9,719 nt of DNA, taken from the NCBI GenBank assembly GCA_023336855.1, contig JAMBLK010000187.1, positions 1 through 9,719 on the forward strand. Direction: 5' to 3'. Positions 1 to 6,397 of this stretch are shown here, piece after piece. The DNA comes from Actinomycetes bacterium (GTDB lineage: Bacteria; Actinomycetota; Acidimicrobiia; Spongiisociales; UBA5794). The notes under the pieces are model-generated. The model was not told the DNA's origin and searched no databases. It saw only the letters and a program-made list of their open reading frames with translations. Numbering within the stretch: the first letter of the stretch is position 1; the number at the start of each line of letters is the position of its first letter. The translations under genes were made by a program, and so were the position numbers.

Positions 1-1751
1 GAGATTCCCAAACCGTCATCCACGATGAAGGCGTTCGAAAGCTCGTCGATCTTGGCGGAGAGATCGGACGGAGACTCGAAGGTGCTGAGCTTGCTCGCAA
101 GCTTGACGATCACGTCCTGTTGGTGTTGATTCCGCATGAGATCGCCGGCACCCGGCACAGAGCGCCACTGCCCGTCAACGAACTGTTCCGTATGCCGGGA
201 GCGGACCCAGGCGAGCGCCATGGCGCCATCGGCGTTGACGCATCCTCCGGGGAAATCGAGTTCAGCCCGCCAATCTCGCATCGGGTAGTCGGCGCAGATC
301 TCGATGCCACCGATACCGTCGATGACGTCGGCGAATCCTTCGAAGTCGAAGACCGCGAAGTTGTTGACCTTGATCCCGGTGAAGTCTTCGACCGTCAGCG
401 AGAGCATGGTGGGTGCGTTGACCTCGCCGCACTCACGGAGCGTCGCATTGATGCGGCTGTAACTGCTCGTGCATCGGTTCGGCACGTAGAGGTCGCGGGG
501 AAGCGACACCATGAATGGATCGAGATCACTGTCGGCCGGGAGAACGGTGAGGAGGACGACGTCTGCGAGGTCGGCGGCCTCATCACTGCCGATCAAGAGG
601 AGCGATCGATAGGCGCCTTCGATCGTCGGTGCGGCGACAACGACCTCTTCGAGAGGCGGAATGTCGGGGTCGTCTTCGACGATGTCGGCCGGCGGTGGAG
701 CGGTCGTGGGCGGGAGCAGAATCTCAGCCCCGGAGGTGTCCATCGCTTGCCGTTGCACGCCGGACCATGAATCGTAGATCTGGTACCCGGTGAAGCCGGT
801 GTAGACGAGGGCGATCACGACGAAGGCACCGGCGGTTCGCTTGAGCATGCGGACGATGGGTAGCCGCCAGAACGACGGGGGTTTCGTCCGGTTCTCAACA
901 TACCCGATCACCGGTGCACCGGCCGAACTGAGACGGTCCCGGGTGTCGACGACGGTCGCGTCGGTGGCGGCATCTGTGACCACGAGGATCGTTCCGTCGG
1001 CGTGCGCAGCAAGTGGTGCGGTCGCTCCGTCCCAGGCGATGGGAGGTGCGTCGATGAGCACAGCATCGGCGCGCTCGGCGATCCGATCGATCGATGCCGC
1101 AAGGCCGGTCCCTGCGAGAGCATCTTCGGACGCGCCGTCCGGCGTTCCCGATGGCAAGATCGGCAACACGGAGTCCGGGTCGATCTCCCACATCCGGGCC
1201 GATTCGGCGAGGGTCGACGAGCCATCGGCGAGGTCGGTCAACCCTGGTTCGGATCCCGTAGACAAGAAGCGAGAGACTCCGTGTCCGGCGACGTCGCCGT
1301 CGATGAGGGCCACCCGGCGTCCACGCTGTGTCGCCGAAATGGCGAGATTGAGTGCCACCGTCGATGCCCCCTGTCCCGGGCCGGGGGAGGAGATGAGAAG
1401 AACCTGTCCGTTGGTGTGTCCCTCGATCTCGGTAAGGAGGTCTCGGTAGGCATCGGATGTCCCCGACGAGGCATCGGCGAGTGCCGGTGCCGGGCCCGAG
1501 TCATCGTTGGGGATCGAACCGAGGTGGGGTACCCCGAGAATTCGAGCGAAGTCCGGGGGTCCGGAGACCGACCACCAGATCAGCCACACGATCCCGGTGA
1601 CGAAAGCAGCAACGATCGCAGATACCAGAACCCCCCGGTTGGTATCCCATGCGACGAGCCCGAGTATGAACACGACAACACCCGCTACGACGGATAGAAC
1701 ATTTGCCGGAGCGAGGAGGCGGCGCCACCAGGATGTGTCTGCGGAACTCAA
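1..1751 (-). CDS. Membrane protein fusing a degenerate BY-kinase/Wzc-like P-loop domain to a LytR-CpsA-Psr (LCP) domain; 3' end beyond window
   Basis: One open frame runs from TTG 1751 off the left edge (583 codons seen, no stop). Residues about 17-35 and 41-60 are membrane helices joined by a short loop. Residues 70-80 (LGVPHLGSIP) match the linker before Wzc/CapB-type kinase domains. The P-loop domain follows: Walker A-like GPGQGAST (125-131), Walker A' ALIDGD (148-153), Walker B VLIDAPP (231-237). A third helix lies at about 307-325, then an LCP domain: LLLIGSD (384-390), SLPRD (416-420), SRIN (432-435), VRSRHT (516-521), RNQHQQ (540-545). LCP enzymes attach glycopolymers to the wall outside the cell; BY-kinases control polymer synthesis inside it. 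The predicted topology places each domain on its proper side. The Walker A lysine is Ala129 and no tyrosine cluster follows, so kinase activity is doubtful. A GTG at 1763 is an alternative start; the run of G before TTG 1751 is a plausible ribosome site. The family calls are firm; the fused role is inferred. Confidence 0.9.
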   Translation of the reverse strand, partial: MSSADTSWWRRLLAPANVLSVVAGVVVFILGLVAWDTNRGVLVSAIVAAFVTGIVWLIWWSVSGPPDFARILGVPHLGSIPNDDSGPAPALADASSGTSDAYRDLLTEIEGHTNGQVLLISSPGPGQGASTVALNLAISATQRGRRVALIDGDVAGHGVSRFLSTGSEPGLTDLADGSSTLAESARMWEIDPDSVLPILPSGTPDGASEDALAGTGLAASIDRIAERADAVLIDAPPIAWDGATAPLAAHADGTILVVTDAATDATVVDTRDRLSSAGAPVIGYVENRTKPPSFWRLPIVRMLKRTAGAFVVIALVYTGFTGYQIYDSWSGVQRQAMDTSGAEILLPPTTAPPPADIVEDDPDIPPLEEVVVAAPTIEGAYRSLLLIGSDEAADLADVVLLTVLPADSDLDPFMVSLPRDLYVPNRCTSSYSRINATLRECGEVNAPTMLSLTVEDFTGIKVNNFAVFDFEGFADVIDGIGGIEICADYPMRDWRAELDFPGGCVNADGAMALAWVRSRHTEQFVDGQWRSVPGAGDLMRNQHQQDVIVKLASKLSTFESPSDLSAKIDELSNAFIVDDGLGI

Positions 1752-1812
1752 AGGTCCCCCCACGATCGTTTGCGGTCCATGTGAATGCTACTTCGTGAGA
1801 CAGGTATCCGTC

Positions 1813-2841
1813 TTACGAGGAGCAGGTGTCCGGGGCATAGATGCCATCTACCCTGCCCGAGTCCTCAATCGACGAGACCGGTCCCCAGAGCAAGAGGCCA
1901 TCAGCATCCGAAAGACGGAAGAGATTGGTGCCATCCGACGACACGTAGTCGATCTGATACGAGGAGTAGATCTGGTTGAGCGTCGAGACCGGATCGCCGA
2001 TGCGAAGCCCTGACGGCGTGGCAAGATCGAGGTGCATCGTCGGCACAGCCTCGGTGCCGTAGCGATAGCCCGTGAAGGTTCCATCGGCAAACGTACCCGC
2101 GACAACGACGGTCAGGCCGGCCCAGCGAACGAAGCGCCCGTCGTCGCCGGCGCACAGACCCATCTCCTCGCCGGCAACACCGATCTCCTCGGGCTTCCCG
2201 AGACTGGCAACGAGTCGACCGATAGCGTCAGAAGCGGCATCGTCGAAAGCGATTGGACCGATACCGTTCGCGGTGAGGGTCAGTGAGGAGGCGGATATGG
2301 CCGCTCCCGCGGGCTCGAAGGATGACGATTCGGGGATCGTCGTGGTTGTAGTGCTGGTCGTCGTGGGAGCGACCGTTGTGACGGGTGCGGGAGGTACGGT
2401 CGTCGGGACGGCCGTGGTGGGAACCGGCGGGAGCGTTGTCGCCGGAACAGCGGTCGTGTCATCCGTTCCGTCAAGGGCGCCGAATGCGAACAGTGCGATC
2501 ACGACGACCGCGATTCCAGCGATGATGGCGGGGATGAGCCACTTGAATCGCCCTCCGGGGTCGCCATGACGCTCCTCGTTGGTTGGAGGAACGTCTGAGT
2601 TTTCGGATGCCGGCATCGGCGGGGGCGGAGGCGGGGGCGATACCGCCGGTGTTTCGACGGTCGCTTCCGCACCGACGGCGGCGACTACTGCAGCACCCGC
2701 CATGACGGGGACGCGATCCTCGGTCTGAGCCCCCACACGGACATCGATCCATGGGCGACCGCATTGCGGGCACCTTGTCTGGTCCGCCGGTCGGGCGGTT
2801 CCGCAATAGACGCACAGTGGCAGGTGGGTCGACGTAGACAT
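1813..2841 (-). CDS. Zinc-ribbon, single-pass membrane protein with Thr/Pro-rich linker and BamE/SmpA-like extracytoplasmic region
   Basis: A 342-residue protein starting at ATG 2841. A four-cysteine zinc ribbon (C10, C13, C24, C27) comes first, then an Ala/Pro-rich stretch with seven consecutive prolines (69-75), one membrane helix (about 101-122), a Thr/Pro/Val linker (127-170) and a globular C-terminal region (176-342). That region holds two similar segments, GIGPIAFDDAASDAIGRL (193-210) and GLRIGDPVSTLNQIY (278-292), which resemble the repeat of BamE/SmpA-type folds, and two cysteines (C230, C340) that could form a disulfide. The expected topology is zinc ribbon in the cytoplasm and C-terminal region outside. 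The next gene, the LCP fusion, starts 61 bp downstream on the same strand, so co-transcription is plausible. The substrate or partner is unknown. No strong ribosome site precedes the ATG. The domain layout is read directly; the BamE-like assignment is moderately sure and a sensing or envelope role is only inferred. Confidence 0.85.
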   Translation of the reverse strand: MSTSTHLPLCVYCGTARPADQTRCPQCGRPWIDVRVGAQTEDRVPVMAGAAVVAAVGAEATVETPAVSPPPPPPPMPASENSDVPPTNEERHGDPGGRFKWLIPAIIAGIAVVVIALFAFGALDGTDDTTAVPATTLPPVPTTAVPTTVPPAPVTTVAPTTTSTTTTTIPESSSFEPAGAAISASSLTLTANGIGPIAFDDAASDAIGRLVASLGKPEEIGVAGEEMGLCAGDDGRFVRWAGLTVVVAGTFADGTFTGYRYGTEAVPTMHLDLATPSGLRIGDPVSTLNQIYSSYQIDYVSSDGTNLFRLSDADGLLLWGPVSSIEDSGRVDGIYAPDTCSS

Positions 2842-3204
2842 CCGGTCTGAGGATACGAACAGAGTCGGAGAATCCAGGGATTTCGGACCGTTGCGCCTTC
2901 CCGGCTCTTCAGCTTTGGGCGAGGTGTGGCGGAGAGGCCGGTAGTGAGTCGGGCGAAGCGTCGCAACGTACTACGTCACAATTAGAACGTACGACTGCCT
3001 TCTGTCTCCCCGGTTCCAGCCAACTCCGATCACTTCCGATGTGTCGCCAATCCCCCGTGCTGCGGTCGCATCGCTCTGTGTCGGGTAACGTTCGTTGTGC
3101 CGTCGCCGGAGACGGGGATCCTGACCGCCAGAACGCTGCCGGGGTGTGTGATGCCGCACCGGCAGACTCGAGAGACCGTATCGGCCTTATCGGAAGGAGC
3201 CGAC
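2842..3204. other. Divergent intergenic region, no gene, with a cluster of ACGTAC-type motifs
   Basis: This gap separates a minus-strand gene (start 2841) from a plus-strand gene (start 3205), so it must carry signals for both. The visible structure is around 2965-2993: AACGTAC at 2965-2971 is repeated at 2986-2992 (21 bp apart), and ACGTA-C-TACGT (2966-2976) is a small inverted repeat with an AT-richer stretch between the two sites. A candidate plus-strand -10 (TAACGT) lies near 3086-3091 without a clear -35. A short hairpin, CCGTC/GACGG, occurs near 3100-3116. None of these is proven functional. Confidence 0.4.
3192..3199 (+). promoter_or_regulatory. Strong ribosome binding site that sets the start at 3205
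   Basis: GGAAGGAG lies 5 nt before ATG 3205. It is the best Shine-Dalgarno match in this part of the window and favours 3205 over the upstream in-frame GTG at 3097, whose extra residues look non-coding and would precede a hydrophobic anchor that normally sits near the N-terminus. Confidence 0.75.
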
Positions 3205-3609
3205 ATGAGCGACCGTCGAACACCCCCGGCGGATTGGGTCGTCCCTGCGATCATCGTGGGCGTCGGTGTCGGCGTGCTGTTCGTGATAGGCCTCGTCTTC
3301 GCCCTCACTGCGGACGATCGGGTCGAGGCTTCCGGGTTGGTCTACGAACTCGAGGTGTACACGACCTGTCTGTCCGATCACGGTGCCAACGTTCCGGTCG
3401 TCGAGGCCCGAAGTGACGGCGGATTCTCTGTCGCCGTTCCGGGGTCTCTCGTCGATGGCGAAGTCGACACGAACGCGTGGCGTGAGGCGCATGATCTATG
3501 CAGCGACGTGGCTCCAGACCTCTTCGGCGGGCTTCTCGGAGGCCTCTCCGGTGGTCTCTTCGGCGGGTTGATGGATGGTTTTCCTGGGGGAATCCCGTAC
3601 GACATCTGA
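3205..3609 (+). CDS. Small single-pass membrane protein with a Cys-pair extracytoplasmic domain and Gly-rich tetrad tail
   Basis: A 134-residue protein. A short charged N-terminus is followed by one membrane helix (about 12-34), an extracytoplasmic segment and a Gly-rich end. The segment YTTCLSDHGANVP (52-64) with a second cysteine in AHDLCSDVAP (95-104) resembles the actinobacterial pattern in which Cys-x4-Gly-x2-Pro is followed about 40 residues later by another Cys and then a glycine-rich tail. A disulfide between C55 and C99 is likely if it faces outward. The tail from residue 107 consists of six tetrads, LFGG-LLGG-LSGG-LFGG-LMDG-FPGG, before IPYDI. The function is unknown; the anchor and short exposed domain suggest an envelope role. 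It is divergent from the zinc-ribbon gene and is followed by 215 bp before the sigma gene. The start is fixed by the strong ribosome site; a GTG 108 nt upstream is the alternative. Confidence 0.8.
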   Translation: MSDRRTPPADWVVPAIIVGVGVGVLFVIGLVFALTADDRVEASGLVYELEVYTTCLSDHGANVPVVEARSDGGFSVAVPGSLVDGEVDTNAWREAHDLCSDVAPDLFGGLLGGLSGGLFGGLMDGFPGGIPYDI

Positions 3610-3698
3610 GCCCTCTGGAGACCAGATCGTCATCCTCGATCATCGGCGTCGCGCTATCCGTTGCCGCTCCGTACCCTTGGCTGGCGGAGGCGACGGCT

Positions 3699-3714
3699 GA
3701 ATCTCGAAAGATTC
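3699..3714. terminator. Short perfect hairpin upstream of the sigma factor promoter
   Basis: GAATCT-CGAA-AGATTC forms a 6-bp stem closed by a four-base loop, extendable by a G-T and a C-G pair. No T tract follows. It lies 90 bp after the stop of the small membrane protein gene and 5 bp before the -35 of the proposed sigma promoter, so it may be a weak terminator or an operator. Confidence 0.4.
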
Positions 3715-3718
3715 GGGG

Positions 3719-3747
3719 TTCACAAATCGGCCCAGATGTGTGATATT
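3719..3747 (+). promoter_or_regulatory. Candidate sigma-70 promoter for the sigma factor gene
   Basis: TTCACA (3719-3724) and GATATT (3742-3747) are separated by 17 bp, and a TG dinucleotide one base before the -10 makes an extended -10 element. Transcription would begin near 3754, giving a leader of about 70 nt before ATG 3825. This is the best housekeeping-like promoter I can see in the window. It is a motif match only. Confidence 0.5.
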
Positions 3748-3811
3748 GAACTGTTCCCGAATCCGTGGAGCGCTTCACGAGATCGGGGTGGGTGTACCGG
3801 ATGACGTTGGT

Positions 3812-3816
3812 GGAGG
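3812..3816 (+). promoter_or_regulatory. Ribosome binding site deciding the sigma factor start
   Basis: GGAGG lies 8 nt before ATG 3825. No comparable site precedes the upstream in-frame ATG 3801 or GTG 3765, so the shorter protein is preferred. Confidence 0.65.
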
Positions 3817-3824
3817 ATCACGCG

Positions 3825-4874
3825 ATGACAAATGGCTCGAACACGAGCAAAGCCGTCCTGAATCGAGCAGCGCGAGAGCGCGAGGAAGCGAAGGAGCGCG
3901 TTGACCGCGACACGCTCACACGGACTCGTCGCGACCGCGATCGTTCCAAGCTCACCGATGAGCGAGGGCGACTCACGACAGACCTGGTCAGTCAGTACCT
4001 GACGGCAATCGGTGAGTACGAGTTGCTCACTGCCGAGACCGAAGTCGACTTCGCACAAAAGATCGAGGCCGGCCAGATGGCGCGGGACAGGCTTGACGGG
4101 GGCAATTTCAAGGGCAGAGCCGAGCAGATCACTCTTCGGCGCCAGGCCCGTCGGGGACAGGAGGCCAAGGATGCGTTCCTCACGGCCAACCTCCGACTCG
4201 TTGTCGCCAACGCTCGTCGTTACGCCAACACTTCAGGCATCGACTTCCTCGACCTCATCCAGGAAGGCAACCTCGGATTGATCCGTGCCGTCGAGAAGTT
4301 CGACTGGCGCAAGGGATTCAAGTTCTCGACGTATGCAACGTGGTGGATTCGTCAGGCCATTACCCGGGCCATCGCCGACAAGTCCAGAACGGTCCGGATC
4401 CCGGTCCATCTTCACGACACGCTCGCAGCGGTTCGTGCCGCACAGGCGAGTCTGAAGGCGGAGCTTGGACGCGATCCGAAGCCCGAAGAGATCGCCGAAG
4501 AGGCTGGTGTCGACGTCACCAAGGTCGAGTTGGCCCTCAGCGTTGCGGACACGGTCTCGCTCGAGCAGCCGATCGGTGAGGACGGCGCCCAGCTCGGTGA
4601 CTTCATCGAGGACGAAGAGGCAGTCGATCCGGTCCGTGTGACCGAGGAACTGGACATCGCGAACAGTCTCCGGAAGTCGATCGAGCGCCTTCCGATGCGC
4701 GAGGGTCGCATCCTGGCACTCCGGTACGGCTTCTACGACGGCGTGCCTCGCACGCTCGAGGAGATCGGTGACGAGTTCAATCTGACTCGCGAACGGATCC
4801 GCCAGCTCGAGAAGCTCGCCCTCTGCCGGTTGCGCCACCCGAGCTTTGGAATCCGCGAACAGGATCTCGTCTAG
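3825..4874 (+). CDS. RNA polymerase sigma-70 factor, group 1/2 (RpoD/SigB-like)
   Basis: A 349-residue sigma factor. A charged, Arg/Glu-rich N-terminus (1-50) precedes region 1.2 (52-85, DLVSQYLTAIGEYELLTAETE). A roughly 35-residue insertion, as in mycobacterial SigA/SigB, leads to region 2 (117-190), with DLIQEGNLGLIRAVEKFDW (143-161) and STYATWWIRQAITRAIADK (168-186) for core binding, -10 recognition and melting. Region 3 (190-260) includes GDFIEDEEAVDP. Region 4 (276-340) carries the -35-binding helix-turn-helix TLEEIGDEFNLTRERIRQLE. The end (CRLRHPSFGIREQDLV) lacks the RDYLD-type C-terminus usual in primary sigma factors, so a group 2 alternative factor is likely. The start at ATG 3825 is chosen because GGAGG (3812-3816) lies 8 nt before it; in-frame alternatives are ATG 3801 and GTG 3765. 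No anti-sigma gene is adjacent. The family is certain; the regulon is not visible. Confidence 0.95.
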   Translation: MTNGSNTSKAVLNRAAREREEAKERVDRDTLTRTRRDRDRSKLTDERGRLTTDLVSQYLTAIGEYELLTAETEVDFAQKIEAGQMARDRLDGGNFKGRAEQITLRRQARRGQEAKDAFLTANLRLVVANARRYANTSGIDFLDLIQEGNLGLIRAVEKFDWRKGFKFSTYATWWIRQAITRAIADKSRTVRIPVHLHDTLAAVRAAQASLKAELGRDPKPEEIAEEAGVDVTKVELALSVADTVSLEQPIGEDGAQLGDFIEDEEAVDPVRVTEELDIANSLRKSIERLPMREGRILALRYGFYDGVPRTLEEIGDEFNLTRERIRQLEKLALCRLRHPSFGIREQDLV

Positions 4875-4954
4875 GTCGTCGACGCCGGATCCATTCGACA
4901 TCGACCCCGTCGCGGTGGCTAGCCTCTGGAGTGGAGTCGTCGAAGGGATTGCCC

Positions 4955-5323
4955 ATGCGTGTCGAAGCACTCGTCAGTGGTGAGTCCGATGTGGTCGGTC
5001 CCGAGACCACGCTTGGCGACGCCGCCGAAGTCTTGATCTCACGGTCGGTCGGTGCACTCGCCGTCGTCGACGGTCGTCGACTGGTCGGAATCGTCACGGA
5101 CCGCGACCTCGTACGGGCGCTCGCGGAGGGTGCGGATATCGAAGAGCCCGTCTCGGAGTGGATGACGGACGGCCCCGACACGGTGTCCCCGGACGTGAGC
5201 GTATCTGAAGCCGCTGACTGGCTTCTTGAGACCGGCTACCGCCACCTCCCGGTGGCTCTTGGCGACGAACTCCTGGGAATCGTCGACATCCGCGACGTCC
5301 TCTGGACTCTTCGCAAAGGCTGA
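4955..5323 (+). CDS. Two-CBS-domain protein
   Basis: A 122-residue protein made almost wholly of a tandem CBS pair (Bateman module), which typically binds adenosine nucleotides and acts as a regulatory module. The first repeat spans about 1-57 (DVVGPETTLGDAAEVLISRSVGALAVVDGRRLVGIVTDRDLV) and the second about 65-121 (MTDGPDTVSPDVSVSEAADWLLETGYRHLPVALGDELLGIVDIRDVL). No enzymatic or membrane domain is attached. ATG 4955 is chosen because family members usually begin just before the first strand and GAAGGGA (4942-4948) lies 6 nt upstream. An in-frame GTG at 4931 sits 5 nt after TAGCCT (4920-4925), a -10-like hexamer, so a leaderless longer form is possible. It follows the sigma gene by 80 bp on the same strand; a functional link is unproven. 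The stop is followed within 3 nt by repeat copy 1. Confidence 0.88.
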   Translation: MRVEALVSGESDVVGPETTLGDAAEVLISRSVGALAVVDGRRLVGIVTDRDLVRALAEGADIEEPVSEWMTDGPDTVSPDVSVSEAADWLLETGYRHLPVALGDELLGIVDIRDVLWTLRKG

Positions 5324-5326
5324 GTA

Positions 5327-5378
5327 CGCGTACCCAGGGTACGCGACGTCCTATTTGGCGCAGCGAGCCCGCGGAATG
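5327..5378 (+). repeat. 52-nt dispersed stop-codon-proximal repeat, copy 1
   Basis: The element begins 3 nt after the TGA of the CBS gene with the palindrome CGCGTACCCAGGGTACGCG (9-bp arms around a central A), then ACGTCCTATTTGGCGC, then a 17-nt end finishing in GCGGAATG. It differs from copy 3 at 3 of 52 positions and from copy 2 at 4, with no gaps. As RNA the first part would fold into a hairpin immediately after the stop codon. It has the orientation of the gene it follows. Confidence 0.9.
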
Positions 5379-5430
5379 AGGGGCAATCAGAACCCTAGAT
5401 TCTGTATCGCAGTTGTGGCACGTTGTGGAG

Positions 5431-6360
5431 ATGAGTATCGACCGCGCTGCCAACACGCTTGCCGCCCGACAGGGTGGTGCGATCCGGAAGGATCAGGCGA
5501 TCGCTTGCGGCTTCACCCGGGGACAGATCGACCAACGTATCAGAGATGGTCGATGGAGATCCCTCGGCCGATCCGCCTACCGCCTTTTGGAGATGCCGGG
5601 AGCGATGAATCTGGTCAGGGCCGCAGTGGCGGCGCTACCCAATGCTGTGGTGTCTCACGATGCGGCCGCTGAGATCCACGACCTCCCGAAGTTGCGCCGC
5701 GGGGTGGCTTCCGTGCTCGTCCACTCCAGGACGACCCACGTCTTCCCGGACGTCGTTGTCCGCCGATGCCATGACCTCGCGCCAAATCACGTGGTGGAAG
5801 TCGACGAACTCCCGATCACTTCGATTCCCCGAACGATCGTCGATCTGTCCCCGTTCCTTACGCCCCGACACCTCAGGGCCGTGGTGGAATCCACCATCGC
5901 CGATCAGCGTGTGCGTGTCGATGACGTGCGGATCGTGGTAGATCAGATTGCCCGACGAGGCAAACCGGGTATCCGAAAGATCCGTTGGATACTCGACGAG
6001 CGTGATGCTGGTCCCCGGAACGGGACTCCACTCGAACGGGTTGGAGCAACGGTGCTGCGTGAGGGCGGCATCTCTGAGCCGAGATTCGAATTCCCGATCC
6101 CGTGGAATAGCGAGCGTCGCTTCGACGTGGCATTCCCTTCCGAGCGGCTCGCCATCGAGTGGGACTCCCGCCGCTGGCACGAACTGGTTGAAGCCTTCTC
6201 ACGGGACCGAGAGCGGGACAGACAAGCTCTTCTCCATGGATGGAGGGTCGTGCGCTTCACATGGGTTGACGTGACTCGTCATCCCGAAGATGTTGTTGAC
6301 ACCGTTCGCCGACTCCTGGCGGCGAGTGATGCGGGGCTCTCGGGCCATTCCGCGGGCTGA
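5431..6360 (+). CDS. Winged-helix/AbiEi-like protein with C-terminal DUF559 (PD-(D/E)xK, Vsr-like) domain
   Basis: A 309-residue protein of a layout common in actinobacteria. The N-terminus (about 3-53: GGAIRKDQAIACGFTRGQIDQRIRDGRW, then GRSAYRLLE) matches the AbiEi-type winged helix found in type IV antitoxins. The middle (70-160) carries SHDAAAEIHDLP and SIPRTIVDLSP, typical of these proteins. The C-terminus (200-300) is DUF559-like: RRFDVAFPSERLAIEWD (229-245), then DRERDRQALLHGWRVVRFTW (259-278). Candidate acidic active-site residues are D232, E243 and D245; the expected lysine is not evident. No AbiEii toxin gene is adjacent, so an antitoxin role is not supported. ATG 5431 fits the family's N-terminus, although GGAG directly abuts it; GTG 5425 and TTG 5413 are alternatives. 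The last codons and TGA lie inside repeat copy 2. The gene is convergent with the ATPase gene. Family sure; biological role unknown. Confidence 0.87.
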   Translation: MSIDRAANTLAARQGGAIRKDQAIACGFTRGQIDQRIRDGRWRSLGRSAYRLLEMPGAMNLVRAAVAALPNAVVSHDAAAEIHDLPKLRRGVASVLVHSRTTHVFPDVVVRRCHDLAPNHVVEVDELPITSIPRTIVDLSPFLTPRHLRAVVESTIADQRVRVDDVRIVVDQIARRGKPGIRKIRWILDERDAGPRNGTPLERVGATVLREGGISEPRFEFPIPWNSERRFDVAFPSERLAIEWDSRRWHELVEAFSRDRERDRQALLHGWRVVRFTWVDVTRHPEDVVDTVRRLLAASDAGLSGHSAG

Positions 6361-6397
6361 CAGCGCCAAATAGGACGTCGCGTACCCAGGGTACGCG
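6346..6397 (-). repeat. 52-nt dispersed stop-codon-proximal repeat, copy 2
   Basis: Read on the minus strand, it begins 3 nt after the TAA of the ATPase gene with the same palindrome (central T) and the same tail. It differs from copy 1 at 4 of 52 positions; three of these turn AGCG into TGTC. Here the palindrome is extended: 13-bp perfect arms cover 6375-6401 and touch the ATPase stop codon. On the plus strand the element contains the last four sense codons and the TGA (6358-6360) of the DUF559 gene. Confidence 0.9.

Noticed and set aside
120..770. Plus-strand ORF of 216 codons
   Set aside because: It lies opposite the LCP domain, whose frame shows clear family motifs; the plus-strand product shows no recognisable domain.
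1002..1697. Plus-strand ORF of 231 codons
   Set aside because: Opposite the kinase-like domain; Arg/Cys-rich composition typical of an antisense frame in GC-rich DNA.
2072..2569. Plus-strand ORF with a Val/Gly/Thr-rich stretch
   Set aside because: Mirror of the Thr/Pro linker of the zinc-ribbon protein; no ribosome site or family match.
2917..2960. tRNA Ser/Leu-like stretch (GGTGTGGCGGAGAGGCC)
   Set aside because: No acceptor stem, anticodon arm or T loop can be completed around it.
5226..5672. Plus-strand ORF running through the CBS gene end, repeat copy 1 and the start of the DUF559 gene
   Set aside because: Wrong frame for both genes it overlaps; the product has no recognisable domain.
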